Assembly (NCBI GenBank): GCA_964246985.1
Contig: CAXTSE010000002.1
Location: forward strand, 177,667 to 241,666
Direction: 5' to 3'
DNA length: 64,000 nucleotides
Origin: CAXTSE01 sp964246985
GTDB taxonomy: Bacteria; Actinomycetota; Actinomycetes; Actinomycetales; Microbacteriaceae
The translations under genes were made by a program, and so were the position numbers. Below, piece by piece: positions 16,529-25,027 of the stretch. The first letter of the stretch is position 1. The number at the start of each line of letters is the position of its first letter. The notes beneath the pieces are model-generated. The model did not search any database. It had not been told where the DNA came from and saw nothing but the letters and a program-made list of their open reading frames with translations.

Positions 16529-17455
16529 GTGCCAGCACCCGTCATCGAAGCCGTCGACCTCGTCAAGGTGTACGGCGACACCGCTGCCGTCGACGGGCTC
16601 TCGTTCGCGGTCGCGCCGGGCGAGTCCTTCGGGCTCCTGGGCCCCAACGGCGCCGGCAAGTCGACCACGATGCGCATGGTGGGCGCGGTGTCCACGCGCA
16701 CCAGCGGCACGCTGTCGATCCTCGGTCTCGACCCCGACCGGAGCGGACCCGAGATCCGGTCGCGCCTCGGCGTCGTGCCCCAGCAGGACAACCTCGACAC
16801 CGAGCTCAAGGTGCGCGAGAACCTGCTGGTCTACGGTCGCTACTTCGGCCTCCCGCGGTCGTTCGTCGCGGCGAAGGCCGACGAGCTGCTCGAGTTCGCC
16901 CAGCTGTCCGACCGGGCGAAGGCGAAGGTCGACGACCTGTCGGGCGGCATGAAGCGCCGGCTCACGATCGCGCGCGCCCTCATCAACGAGCCGCGCATCC
17001 TGCTGCTCGACGAGCCCACCACCGGGCTCGATCCGCAGGCCAGGCACATCCTCTGGGACCGGCTGTTCCGGCTGAAGGAGCAGGGCACCACTCTCGTCCT
17101 GACGACGCACTACATGGACGAGGCCGAGCAGCTCTGCGACCGGCTCGTCGTGGTCGATCACGGCCGGATCATGGCCGAGGGCGCACCCTCGGCGCTGATC
17201 CGCGAGTACTCGACGCGCGAGGTGCTCGAGGTGCGCTTCGGATCGGAGGGCAACGCGGCCGCCGCCGAGACCCTCGCCGGGGTCGGTGAGCGCATCGAGG
17301 TGCTCCCCGACCGCGTGCTGGTCTACGCGCAGGACGGCGAGGCGGTGCTCGCGGAGGTGCTGCGTCGCGGGCTGCAGCCGCTCACGAGCCTGGTGCGTCG
17401 GTCGAGCCTCGAGGACGTGTTCCTGCGACTCACCGGCCGGAGCCTGATCGAATGA
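16529..17455 (+). CDS. ABC-2 transporter ATP-binding protein, DrrA-like
   Basis: A 308-residue ATPase. Walker A LLGPNGAGKSTTMRM is at about residues 36-50, the signature LSGGMKRRLTIARAL at about 137-151, Walker B ILLLDEPTTGLDPQARH at about 157-173, and the LTTHYMDEAEQL H-loop follows. A C-terminal ~80-residue domain (VLEVRFGSEGNAAA onward) is typical of daunorubicin-resistance DrrA relatives. It energises export by the two permeases encoded next; its stop overlaps the first permease start (ATGA). Substrate unknown; DrrAB relatives handle drugs or lipids. Confidence 0.93.
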   Translation: MPAPVIEAVDLVKVYGDTAAVDGLSFAVAPGESFGLLGPNGAGKSTTMRMVGAVSTRTSGTLSILGLDPDRSGPEIRSRLGVVPQQDNLDTELKVRENLLVYGRYFGLPRSFVAAKADELLEFAQLSDRAKAKVDDLSGGMKRRLTIARALINEPRILLLDEPTTGLDPQARHILWDRLFRLKEQGTTLVLTTHYMDEAEQLCDRLVVVDHGRIMAEGAPSALIREYSTREVLEVRFGSEGNAAAAETLAGVGERIEVLPDRVLVYAQDGEAVLAEVLRRGLQPLTSLVRRSSLEDVFLRLTGRSLIE

Positions 17456-18298
17456 GGGATCCGTCGGTCGAGCCCCCCGAGGCCCTCCCCGCCGACCGCG
17501 CGTCGGCCATCGACCCGGCCCGCATCCGGCGCTGGGGAGCCTGGTACGTCACCGAGCACCTGCTGCTCGTCATGAAGAACTACGGCGGCGTCGTCATCGC
17601 GACCGCCATCGGCACCCCGCTGATCTATCTGTTCGCCTTCGGGGTCGGGTTGGCATCCCTCGTGAGCGCGAGCACCGGCGGGATCGACGGGGTCAGCTAC
17701 CTGGTCTTCGTCGCGCCCGCGCTCATCTGCATGGCCGCCGTGACGGTCGCGTCGAGCGAGTTCACCTACCCGATCATGCTCGGCTTCAAGTGGAACCCGT
17801 TCTTCGTCGGCATGAACGCGGCGCCGCTCAGCGCGCGTCAGATCATGGACGGGCAGGTGCTGTTCGTCGCGATCCGCATGACGATCACCGCGCTGTTCTA
17901 CTACGTCGTGATGCTGGTCTTCGGGGCACTGCCGTCGGCGGCGGGCATCGGCACCGTCCCGGTCGCCGTGCTCTGCGGACTCGCGCTCGGCACCCCGGTG
18001 CTGGCCTACAGCGCGTCGATCACCGAGGACAAGGGGCAGTTCCCCGTGCTGCTGCGGGTCATCATCCTGCCGCTGTCTCTGTTCAGCGGCACGATCTTCC
18101 CGCTCTCGCAGCTGCCCGTCTACCTGCAGTGGATCGGGTGGCTGTCGCCGCTCTGGCACGGGACCGAGCTCGCGCGCCGGTTATGGCGGTGACGAGCCCC
18201 TGTGGCTGGCCCTCGTGCACGTCGTCGTCCTGGTCGTCGTGGCGGTGGCCGGGTGGCAGATCGCCGTGCGGGTCGCCACCCGGAGGCTCGACCGATGA
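17452..18298 (+). pseudogene. ABC-2 permease 1, frameshifted near 18180
   Basis: The frame from 17452 encodes about 245 residues of an ABC-2 permease (several membrane helices, ending LPVYLQWIGWLSPLWHGTEL) and then hits TGA at 18190-18192. The missing C-terminal helix is present in another frame from about 18182 to 18298 (YGGDEPLWLALVHVVVLVVV, then AVAGWQ and TRRLDR), and its TGA overlaps the next ATG as expected for an intact operon. The intact sister permease shows the equivalent join LWHGVELVRG. A net +1 (or -2, for example a five-base deletion) near 18179-18183 explains it. It could be a true mutation or a sequencing error. Confidence 0.85.
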
Positions 18299-19116
18299 CG
18301 GCACAGCTCACGGCGCGCGCGGCCCGCACCGGGGGAGTCCGGGCCATCTACGCGGGCAACACACGCGCGGTCGTCGGTCGCGGCCTGCTGGCCACCCGCA
18401 GCACCAACTGGGTCGTCATGCTGACCGGATTCGTCGAGCCGATCTTCTACCTCCTCTCGCTGGGCGTGGGGCTGGGCTCGTTCATCGGCACGGTGCAGGA
18501 CTCGTCCGGAGCGGATATCCCCTACGCGGCATACATCGCGCCGGCGCTCCTCGCAGTCTCCGCGATGAACGGCGCCATCTACGACTCGACCTGGAACGTG
18601 TTCTTCAAGATGAACTTCGGCAAGCTCTACGCCGGAATGCTGTCGACGAGCCTCGGCCCGCTCGACGTCGCCCTCGGCGAGATCGTGCTGGCGCTGCTGC
18701 GGGGTGGCGCCTACGGGGCAGGGTTCCTCATCGTCATGCAGGCCCTCGGCCTCAACCTGGCGTGGACCGCGATCCTCGCGCTGCCCGCGATCCTGCTGAT
18801 CGCGTTCGGGTTCGCCGCCCTCGGCATGGGCATCACCAGCTACCTGAAGACGTTCCAGCAGATGGAGTGGATCCAGTTCTTCCTGCTGCCGATGTTCCTC
18901 TTCTCGGCGACGTTCTATCCGCTGACCGTCTATCCCGCGCCCATCCAGTGGGTCGTGCAGGTGCTGCCGCTCTGGCACGGCGTCGAGCTCGTACGCGGGC
19001 TCACGACGGGCGCGCTGGGCCCGGCGATGCTCGTGCACCTGGTCTACTACCTGGCCATGGTGGCGGTCGGGCTGGTCTTCACGACCCGGCGTCTGCGAGC
19101 GCTGTTCCTCGATTGA
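18295..19116 (+). CDS. ABC-2 transporter permease 2, DrrB-like
   Basis: A 273-residue integral membrane protein with six predicted helices. It includes the conserved ABC-2 segment around GITSYLKTFQQMEW and the late motif LPLWHGVELVRGLTTG. It begins by overlapping the stop of permease 1 (ATGA). Together with DrrA-like ATPase and permease 1 it would form a heteromeric exporter. Being intact, it is the best template for judging the frameshift in permease 1. Confidence 0.9.
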   Translation: MTAQLTARAARTGGVRAIYAGNTRAVVGRGLLATRSTNWVVMLTGFVEPIFYLLSLGVGLGSFIGTVQDSSGADIPYAAYIAPALLAVSAMNGAIYDSTWNVFFKMNFGKLYAGMLSTSLGPLDVALGEIVLALLRGGAYGAGFLIVMQALGLNLAWTAILALPAILLIAFGFAALGMGITSYLKTFQQMEWIQFFLLPMFLFSATFYPLTVYPAPIQWVVQVLPLWHGVELVRGLTTGALGPAMLVHLVYYLAMVAVGLVFTTRRLRALFLD

Positions 19117-19127
19117 GGTGCGGACCC

Positions 19128-20012
19128 CTAGTCCGTCGGCCCTCCGGCCACGTAGATGACCTGCCCCGAGACGTAGCTCGCGTGGTCGGAGCAGAGGAAC
19201 CCCGCCACCGCCGCGACGTCGTCGGGGGTGCCCGCCCGCCGGGCCGGAAGGGTCTTCACCGCCTCGGCGAGGTAGTCCTCGAACGACATGCCCAAGCGCT
19301 CGGCGGTCGCGCGCAGCATGTCGGTGGCGATGAACCCGGGAGCGATGGCGTTGACCGTCACCCCGAACGGTCCGAGCTCGATCGCGAGGGTTTTCGTGAA
19401 GCCCTGCAGCCCGGCCTTCGCCGCCGCGTAGTTCGCCTGCCCGCGATTGCCGAGCGCCGAGGTGCTCGAGAGGTTGACGATCCGGCCCCACCCCGCGGAG
19501 ACCTGGTGTGCCTGCACCGCCCTGCTCATCAGGAACGCGCCGCGCAGGTGCACGCTCATCACGGCATCCCAGTCGTCGTCGGTCATCTTGAAGAGCAGGT
19601 TGTCGCGCAGGATGCCGGCGTTGTTGACGAGTATCGTGGGCGCGCCCAGCTGGTCGGCGACGCGCGCGACCGCGGCGGCCACGGCATCCGAGTCGGAGAC
19701 GTCGGCGCCGATGCCGATCGCCGACGCACCGGCGGCGGTGATGGCGTCGACAGTCACCGAGGTCGCGGCCTCGTCGAGGTCGACGATGGTGGTTCTTCGC
19801 TGCACGGCTGCGTTCGCTACGAGCAGGCGATCGCCGACGCAGAGGCTGCGCCCCGGATCCCNNNNNNNNNNATTCGCCGAGGTCGCGGCCTCGTCGAGGT
19901 CGACGACCGCGACGGCGACTCCGGATGCGGCGAGCCGCCGGGCGATCGCGGCCCCGATCCCGCGCGCGGCCCCGGTCACGACGGCGACGCGCGCAGGAGC
20001 CGCGTCGCTCAC
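19128..20012 (-). CDS. SDR-family 3-oxoacyl-ACP reductase-like enzyme, interrupted by assembly gap
   Basis: A FabG-like short-chain dehydrogenase. The cofactor motif VTGAARGIGAAIARRLA is near the start, then NNAGILRDN, the catalytic Ser in NLSSTSALG and the Tyr-x-x-x-Lys in NYAAAKAG. Between VDLDEAATS and VTVDAI the frame is broken by about 90 bases of unrelated sequence including ten Ns (19862-19871), flanked by exact 30-base direct copies (19757-19786, 19877-19906). Removing one copy plus the insert restores a normal ~250-residue protein. The GTG start overlaps the MFS stop (GTGA). The reaction is probably NADPH-dependent ketone reduction; substrate unknown. Confidence 0.85.
   Translation of the reverse strand: MSDAAPARVAVVTGAARGIGAAIARRLAASGVAVAVVDLDEAATSANXXXXDPGRSLCVGDRLLVANAAVQRRTTIVDLDEAATSVTVDAITAAGASAIGIGADVSDSDAVAAAVARVADQLGAPTILVNNAGILRDNLLFKMTDDDWDAVMSVHLRGAFLMSRAVQAHQVSAGWGRIVNLSSTSALGNRGQANYAAAKAGLQGFTKTLAIELGPFGVTVNAIAPGFIATDMLRATAERLGMSFEDYLAEAVKTLPARRAGTPDDVAAVAGFLCSDHASYVSGQVIYVAGGPTD
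19757..19906. other. scaffold gap with duplicated contig ends
   Basis: Ten Ns at 19862-19871 with an exact 30-base direct repeat on either side (19757-19786 and 19877-19906). The 75 bases at 19787-19861 fit neither flanking reading. This is the picture of two overlapping contig ends joined with a gap rather than merged. Confidence 0.85.
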
Positions 20013-21361
20013 GCGGCGTCCTCCAGGGCGCGGTCCTTCGTCTCGCGCGACAGGATCAGGGCGATCAGGGTCAGGACCCCCGCGCCGCTCAGGTAGAGGC
20101 CGACCTTGAAGATGTCGCCGTCGGCGGTCCACAGCCCGAGCGCGACGATCGGGGCGAGCGACGCACCGAGGATGCTCGCGACGTTGTACGCGATCCCCGA
20201 TCCGGTGTAGCGCACCCGCGTCGGGAACAGCTCGGGCAGCAGGGCGCCCATCGGGCCGAAGGTCAGCCCCATGAGGGCGAGCCCGACCGACAGGAACGCG
20301 ACGGTCACGAGCGGGTTCCCGGCCGCCGATCCGAGCCATACCTGGAATGTCAGGCCGAAGAGGATGATGCCGACCGTCGTGAGGATGAGCACCCGGCGAC
20401 GGCCGAAGCGGTCGGACAGCCAGCCCGCCAGCGGAGTGAAGATGCCGAAGAACACGACGCCGATGATCAGCAGGCCGAGGAAGGTGTTGCGGTCGAAGCC
20501 GAGGCCGATCTTGAAGCCCTCGGTCGCCTCGGCGGGCGATGTGCCGAACGTCAGGGTGAAGGCGGTCATGAAGTAGAACAGCACGTACGTCGCCAGCATG
20601 ATGAACGTGCCGAGGATGAGCTGGCGCCAGTTGTTGCGCAGCACATCGCCGAGCGGCACGCGGGACACGTCGCCGCGCTCCTTGACCTCGGCGAACACCG
20701 GCGCCTCGACGAGCCGCAGCCGCACGTAGAGACCGACGACGACCATCAGCGCGCTCAGGAGGAACGGGATGCGCCAGGCCCACTCGAGGAACGCGTCCGC
20801 CGGCAGCGAGAGCGACAGCGCGAGGAAGAGGCCGTTCGCGAGGATGAACCCGATCGGTGCGCCCATCTGAGGCGCGCTGCCGAAGATGCCGCGCTTCTCC
20901 GCCGGGGCGTTCTCGGTCGCGAGCAGGGCCGCGCCGCTCCACTCGCCGCCGAGCCCGAGGCCCTGGCCGAAGCGCAGGATCGCGAGCAGCGCCGGGGCCA
21001 CGATGCCGATGTCGCCGAACGTCGGCAGGCAGCCGATCAGGAAGGTCGAGATGCCCATCGTGAGGAGCGAGGCGACCAGGGTCGTCTTCCGCCCGATGCG
21101 GTCCCCGAAGTGGCCGAACAGGATCGATCCCACCGGACGCGCGAAGAAGGCCACGGCGAACGTGACGAACGACAGCAGCTGGGCCGCGGTGGCGCTCTCG
21201 GACGGGAAGAACAGCGTGGGGAACACGAGCACCGCGGCCGTCGCGTAGACGTAGAAGTCGTAGAACTCGATCGAGGTGCCGATCAGGCTCGCGACGACGA
21301 CGCGGGAGCGGGGATTGGCGGGGGGTGTGCGAGCGTCAGCGCTGACCGGCGAAGAGGACAT
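20009..21361 (-). CDS. MFS transporter, metabolite:H+ symporter (MHS) family
   Basis: A 450-residue, 12-helix major facilitator. The MHS signatures are clear: an N-terminal SLIGTSIEFYDFYVYATAA, the loop GHFGDRIGRKTTL, and LRFGQGLGLGGEWSGAAL. Relatives take up organic acids such as shikimate, alpha-ketoglutarate or betaines with protons; the substrate here is open. It starts only four bases after the ribH stop, so it may be the fifth gene of the FMN-controlled operon, and it overlaps the SDR downstream. No riboflavin-transport resemblance is visible. Confidence 0.92.
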   Translation of the reverse strand: MSSSPVSADARTPPANPRSRVVVASLIGTSIEFYDFYVYATAAVLVFPTLFFPSESATAAQLLSFVTFAVAFFARPVGSILFGHFGDRIGRKTTLVASLLTMGISTFLIGCLPTFGDIGIVAPALLAILRFGQGLGLGGEWSGAALLATENAPAEKRGIFGSAPQMGAPIGFILANGLFLALSLSLPADAFLEWAWRIPFLLSALMVVVGLYVRLRLVEAPVFAEVKERGDVSRVPLGDVLRNNWRQLILGTFIMLATYVLFYFMTAFTLTFGTSPAEATEGFKIGLGFDRNTFLGLLIIGVVFFGIFTPLAGWLSDRFGRRRVLILTTVGIILFGLTFQVWLGSAAGNPLVTVAFLSVGLALMGLTFGPMGALLPELFPTRVRYTGSGIAYNVASILGASLAPIVALGLWTADGDIFKVGLYLSGAGVLTLIALILSRETKDRALEDAA

Positions 21362-21365
21362 CCGA

Positions 21366-21845
21366 TCAGCGTACGCCGGTGCGGATGCCCCTCAACGCGA
21401 TGGCGGTGGCGATCGCGGCTTCGGCCGCGCGGCCCCCGACATCCTCCTTGGACTCGGGCAGGCCGGCCCGGTCGATGCCCTGCTGCTCGTCGTCGACCGT
21501 CAGCACGCCGAACCCGACCGGCTTGCCGGTGTCGAGGGCGACGCGGGTCAGGCCGTCCGTCGCGGCGGCCGCGACGTAGTCGAAATGGGGGGTCTCGCCG
21601 CGCACGATCACGCCGAGGGCGACCACCGCATCCGCCCCCGCCTCGAGCGCGGCCTTCGAGACCAGCGGCAGCTCGAAGCTGCCCGCGACCTGGATCTCGG
21701 TGACCTCGGCGCCGGATGCCGCGAGCACGCCCCGCGCGCCGGCCAGCAGTCCTTCCGAGATGCGGGTGTGCCACAGGCCGGAGACGATGGTCACCGTCAG
21801 GCCTGTGCCGTCGGTGTCGAGTTCGGGGTGTCCTTCGCCGCTCAT
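21366..21845 (-). CDS. ribH: 6,7-dimethyl-8-ribityllumazine synthase
   Basis: A 159-residue lumazine synthase joining 5-amino-6-ribitylaminouracil with 3,4-dihydroxy-2-butanone 4-phosphate. Motifs: SFELPLVSKAAL (pyrimidine site), ALGVIVRGETPHFDYVA with the catalytic His, and FGVLTVDDEQQGIDRAG. Normal length; the enzyme forms icosahedral or pentameric shells. The ATG overlaps the ribBA stop (ATGA). It is the last biosynthetic gene of the operon. Confidence 0.97.
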   Translation of the reverse strand: MSGEGHPELDTDGTGLTVTIVSGLWHTRISEGLLAGARGVLAASGAEVTEIQVAGSFELPLVSKAALEAGADAVVALGVIVRGETPHFDYVAAAATDGLTRVALDTGKPVGFGVLTVDDEQQGIDRAGLPESKEDVGGRAAEAAIATAIALRGIRTGVR

Positions 21846-23188
21846 GCGCGTGCTCCTTCGTCGGTGGTCGAGCCCGTCGAGACCCGTCCGGTGGTCGAGC
21901 CCGTCGAGACCTGCTCGAAGAGCCCGTCGAGCGCCTCGTGCGTCGGCAGGGCGTGTCCCATGCGATCGCGCTTGGCGTCGAGGTAGCCCTCGTTGAAGGC
22001 GCCCACGCCTACGACGAGCGGCACGAGCTCGGTCACGGTGACGCCGCGCTCCTCGAGCTGGCGCGCCTTCTCGGGGTTGTTGCTGAGCAGGCGCACGTTC
22101 TGGATGCCGAGATCCTTGAGGATCCCGGTGGCCGCCCCGTAGTCGCGGGCGTCGGCCGGCAGGCCGAGGGCCAGGTTGGCGTCGAGGGTGTCGTAGCCCT
22201 CCTCCTGCAGCTTGTACGCGCGCAGCTTGTTGATCAGGCCGATGCCGCGCCCCTCGTGCCCGCGCAGGTAGATGACGATGCCGCCCTCGGTGTGGATCGT
22301 GTCGAGGGCCGACTGCAGCTGCGGACCGCACTCGCACTTCTCGGATCCGAACGCCTCACCGGTCAGGCACTCCGAGTGCACGCGGATTAATGTGCCGTCC
22401 GCCGGCGGGTTGCCGGCGGCGTCGTCGGCGATCCAGGCGACGTGGTCGGCGCCCGTCGAGCGGTCGCGGTAGGCGCGCACCCGGAACGATCCGTGCTGCG
22501 TCGGCACCGTCGTCTCGACCTCGAAGGTCACGCGCGACGACTCGGGGATCTCGATCTGCGCTGTCGGATCGGCCTCGCACTTCCGCTCCTCCATGAAGCG
22601 CAGGAGGGCCTCGATCGTGATGACCGGCACGCCCTCCGCCTCGCCGAACGCGATCAGTCCGGGCAGTCGCATCATCTCCCCGTCGTCGGCCACGATCTCG
22701 CCGATCGCGGCGACCGGGTAGAGCCCAGCCAGCTTCATCAGGTCCACTCCGGCCTCGGTGTGGCCGTCGCGCTCTCGCGCGCCGCCGTCGACGGCGCGCA
22801 GCGGGATGATGTGGCCGGGGCGGATCAGGCTGGTCGGCGTCGACGCCGGGTCGGCCAGCACCCGCAGTGTGTGGGCGCGGTCGCTGGCACTGATGCCGGT
22901 GCTGAGGCGGCCCGCCGCGTCCACGCTGATCGTGTACGCGGTGCCGCGCCAGTCCTGGCTGTGCTCGACCATGAGGGGCAGCTCGAGGCGATCCGCGATC
23001 TCATTGGTCATCGGAGCGCAGAGGTAGCCGCTGGTGTGGCGCACCATCCACGCCACCCACTCCTGGCTGGCGGACTCGGCGGCGATGATGACGTCGCCCT
23101 CGTTCTCGCGGCCCTCGTCGTCGGCGACGATGACCGGCCGGCCCTCGCGCAGCGCCTGCAGGGCGGTGGGGATGTCGGCGAGGCTCAT
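21842..23188 (-). CDS. ribBA: bifunctional DHBP synthase/GTP cyclohydrolase II
   Basis: A 448-residue fusion. The N-terminal half is 3,4-dihydroxy-2-butanone-4-phosphate synthase (VADDEGRENEGDVIIAAE at about residues 21-38, and the HTEAGVDL region). The C-terminal half is GTP cyclohydrolase II with the zinc site HSECLTGEAFGSEKCECG and the HEGRGIGLINKL motif. It supplies both precursors for lumazine. The last ~20 residues contain VSTGSTT twice, encoded by two tandem copies of the genomic repeat (21866-21884, 21893-21911) beyond the conserved domain. Overlaps ribE and ribH starts/stops by four bases. Confidence 0.97.
   Translation of the reverse strand: MSLADIPTALQALREGRPVIVADDEGRENEGDVIIAAESASQEWVAWMVRHTSGYLCAPMTNEIADRLELPLMVEHSQDWRGTAYTISVDAAGRLSTGISASDRAHTLRVLADPASTPTSLIRPGHIIPLRAVDGGARERDGHTEAGVDLMKLAGLYPVAAIGEIVADDGEMMRLPGLIAFGEAEGVPVITIEALLRFMEERKCEADPTAQIEIPESSRVTFEVETTVPTQHGSFRVRAYRDRSTGADHVAWIADDAAGNPPADGTLIRVHSECLTGEAFGSEKCECGPQLQSALDTIHTEGGIVIYLRGHEGRGIGLINKLRAYKLQEEGYDTLDANLALGLPADARDYGAATGILKDLGIQNVRLLSNNPEKARQLEERGVTVTELVPLVVGVGAFNEGYLDAKRDRMGHALPTHEALDGLFEQVSTGSTTGRVSTGSTTDEGARA
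21866..21911 (-). repeat. tandem repeat copies in the ribBA 3' end
   Basis: Two 19-base copies, GGTCGAGCCCGTCGAGACC on the plus strand, exactly 27 bases apart, so both are read in the same ribBA frame as VSTGSTT. Each differs from the window consensus at one base. Confidence 0.85.
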
Positions 23189-23841
23189 GAGGTGGCTCCG
23201 ATCGTCTCGGCGGTCGAGCCTGTCGAGACCGAGACCCCGGAGAACTCGTTCATCCGCAGCACCTGCCGTGCGAGCACGTCGGTCTCGATGTTGACGCGCT
23301 CGCCGGGCTGACGCGCGCCGAGCGTCGTCGCCGTCAGCGTCTCGGGGATCAGCGACACCTCGAACCACTGCTCGGGCTCGGCCGCATCCGACACGGCGCT
23401 GACCGTGAGGCTCACGCCGTCGACGGCGATCGAGCCCTTCCGGGCCACGAGCGGGGCGTGCTCGGCGTCGAGCGAGAAGCGCAGCACCTTCCAGCCGTCG
23501 GCGGGCGTGACGCTGATCAGGGTCGACGTGCCGTCGATGTGCCCCTGCACGATGTGACCGCCGAGGCGGTCGCCGAGGGCGGCGGCGCGCTCGAGGTTGA
23601 CGCGGTCGCCGACGGTGAGGCCGCCGAGGGTGCTCATCGCGATGCTGACGCCCATGACGTCGGCGGTGAACCAGTCGGCACCCTGGTCGACGACGGTGAG
23701 GCACACGCCGCTGACCGAGATCGAGTCGCCGTGCCCGGCGTCGGACGCCGCCACGGGCGCCTTGACGGTGAGGCGGCCGGCGTCGCCGCTGGTCTCCCAG
23801 GCGAGCACCTCGCCGCGCTCTTCGATGATTCCGGTGAACAT
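23185..23841 (-). CDS. ribE: riboflavin synthase
   Basis: A 218-residue riboflavin synthase (alpha-type, dismutating two lumazines). The diagnostic N-terminus MFTGIIEERGEV is present, and the internal duplication of two lumazine-binding barrels is visible (VNLERAAALGDRLGGHIVQG in the first, VNIETDVLARQVLRM in the second). A short tail with VSTGSTAE follows the second domain and is encoded by the exact dispersed repeat 23212-23230. The stop overlaps the ribBA ATG. Confidence 0.96.
   Translation of the reverse strand: MFTGIIEERGEVLAWETSGDAGRLTVKAPVAASDAGHGDSISVSGVCLTVVDQGADWFTADVMGVSIAMSTLGGLTVGDRVNLERAAALGDRLGGHIVQGHIDGTSTLISVTPADGWKVLRFSLDAEHAPLVARKGSIAVDGVSLTVSAVSDAAEPEQWFEVSLIPETLTATTLGARQPGERVNIETDVLARQVLRMNEFSGVSVSTGSTAETIGATS
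23212..23230 (-). repeat. dispersed repeat copy in the ribE 3' end
   Basis: An exact GGTCGAGCCTGTCGAGACC on the plus strand; its complement is read as VSTGST at the ribE C-terminus. Confidence 0.85.
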
Positions 23842-23842
23842 G

Positions 23843-24940
23843 TCAGTTCGTCCTTCCGTTGGTCGAGCTTGTCGAGACCCCGCCGGTCGACCGTGAGATC
23901 TGTGGTCGCGCCGTGAGCAGCAGGTCGTCGCCGAGCTGCTCCACGGCGGTGAAGACGAGCCGGCGCGCGTCGCCGATGCTCGGGATGCCGAGGTCGCCGA
24001 TCGCGACGCGCGGGCCGCCCAGCAGCGTCGGGGCGAGGTAGACCGAGTACTCGTCGGCAAGTCCGGCGGCGACGAGGGCGCTGACGAGGGTCGGCCCGGC
24101 CTCGACGTACACCCGGCGGATGCCGCGGGCGTCCAGGTCGGCGAGCACGGCGTTCAGATCCCGCGTCCCGGTCTCGATGAGCCCGGCCGGGTGCCGTCGC
24201 AGCTTCGCATCGGCGGGCACCGCACGCTCGCCCACGACGACCGGAATCGGCTGTGCGCGCAGGAGCTCGCCCGCGTCGCCCCGCGCGGTCAGGCTCGGGT
24301 CGTCGGCGAGCACCGTGCCCGTGGCGGTGAGGATCGCATCGCTCGCCCCCCGCTGCTCGTGCACCCGCTGCCGCGCTGCCGTGCCCGTGATCCACTGGCT
24401 GGTGCCGTCGGCGGCGGCCGCGCGTCCGTCCAGGGTCGACGCCCATTTGACGGTGACCCAGGGGCGGTGGCGGCGTACCGCGGTCAGCCAGATGTGCAGG
24501 AACGCCTCGGCCTCCGCCGCGACCGCCGGGTCGCCCACGAGCCCGGCGTCGACTCCGGCCTCGCGCAGGCGCTCGGCCCCGCCGCTCGACGCATCCCCCG
24601 GATCGGACACCGCGTAGACGACCCGGCTGACGCCGGCGGCGCTCAGCGCCTCGCTGCAGGGGCCGGTGCGCCCGGTGTGGTTGCAGGGCTCGAGCGTGAC
24701 GACGGCGGTGAGGCCCGACGCGTCGGCGACCTTCCCCAGGGCGTCGACCTCGGCGTGCGGGGTGCCCGCCCCGCGGTGCCAGCCCTCGGCGACCACGGTG
24801 CCCGACGCATCCAGCAGCACGCACCCGACCTGCGGGTTTCCGCCGACGACCGGACCCTGCGCGGCGAGCTCCAGGGCGCGTCGCATCGCGGCGCTCTCTC
24901 GGTCTGCGCTCGGCGCTCGGTGCGCGGGCTGCGCGGTCAT
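23843..24940 (-). CDS. ribD: bifunctional diaminohydroxyphosphoribosylaminopyrimidine deaminase/reductase
   Basis: A 365-residue two-domain enzyme carrying out steps 2 and 3 of riboflavin synthesis. The deaminase zinc motifs are TPHAEVDALG and TLEPCNHTGRTGPCSEAL (first ~145 residues). The reductase domain follows (VTVKWASTLDGRAAA, and the VYVEAGPTLVSALV dinucleotide-binding part). The protein ends GGVSTSSTNGRTN; that tail is encoded by a repeat copy (23861-23879) just before the ribE start. First gene after the FMN riboswitch. SD-like AGAGGA lies just before the ATG. Confidence 0.96.
   Translation of the reverse strand: MTAQPAHRAPSADRESAAMRRALELAAQGPVVGGNPQVGCVLLDASGTVVAEGWHRGAGTPHAEVDALGKVADASGLTAVVTLEPCNHTGRTGPCSEALSAAGVSRVVYAVSDPGDASSGGAERLREAGVDAGLVGDPAVAAEAEAFLHIWLTAVRRHRPWVTVKWASTLDGRAAAADGTSQWITGTAARQRVHEQRGASDAILTATGTVLADDPSLTARGDAGELLRAQPIPVVVGERAVPADAKLRRHPAGLIETGTRDLNAVLADLDARGIRRVYVEAGPTLVSALVAAGLADEYSVYLAPTLLGGPRVAIGDLGIPSIGDARRLVFTAVEQLGDDLLLTARPQISRSTGGVSTSSTNGRTN
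23861..23879 (-). repeat. dispersed repeat copy in the ribD 3' end
   Basis: GGTCGAGCTTGTCGAGACC, one mismatch from the consensus, read on the minus strand as VSTSST at the RibD C-terminus. Confidence 0.8.
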
Positions 24941-24944
24941 CCGG

Positions 24945-24965
24945 TCCTCTGGTCTCTTCTGAGAC
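24945..24965 (-). promoter_or_regulatory. ribD ribosome-binding site beside a small hairpin
   Basis: On the minus strand GTCTC-AGAA-GAGAC (24952-24965) directly precedes AGAGGA (24945-24950), the presumed Shine-Dalgarno of ribD. Hairpin formation close to the site could be part of the riboswitch expression platform acting on translation. No strong U-tract terminator is seen between riboswitch and ATG. Confidence 0.4.
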
Positions 24966-25027
24966 GGGTCCCGGGGTTGCCGACGAGCGGCGCTCGCTCG
25001 CGCCACCTCACGGCGGTGCGAGCGCGT

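Noticed and set aside
17460..17490. Another copy of the dispersed repeat at the permease 1 start
   Set aside because: Only about nine bases (GGTCGAGCC) match; too weak to call.
19787..19876. Insertion sequence in the SDR gene
   Set aside because: No transposase or terminal inverted repeats; the 30-bp duplicates and Ns fit overlapping contig ends better.
21866..21911. CRISPR-like repeats
   Set aside because: Only two units, no spacers, coding in frame; no cas genes in the window.
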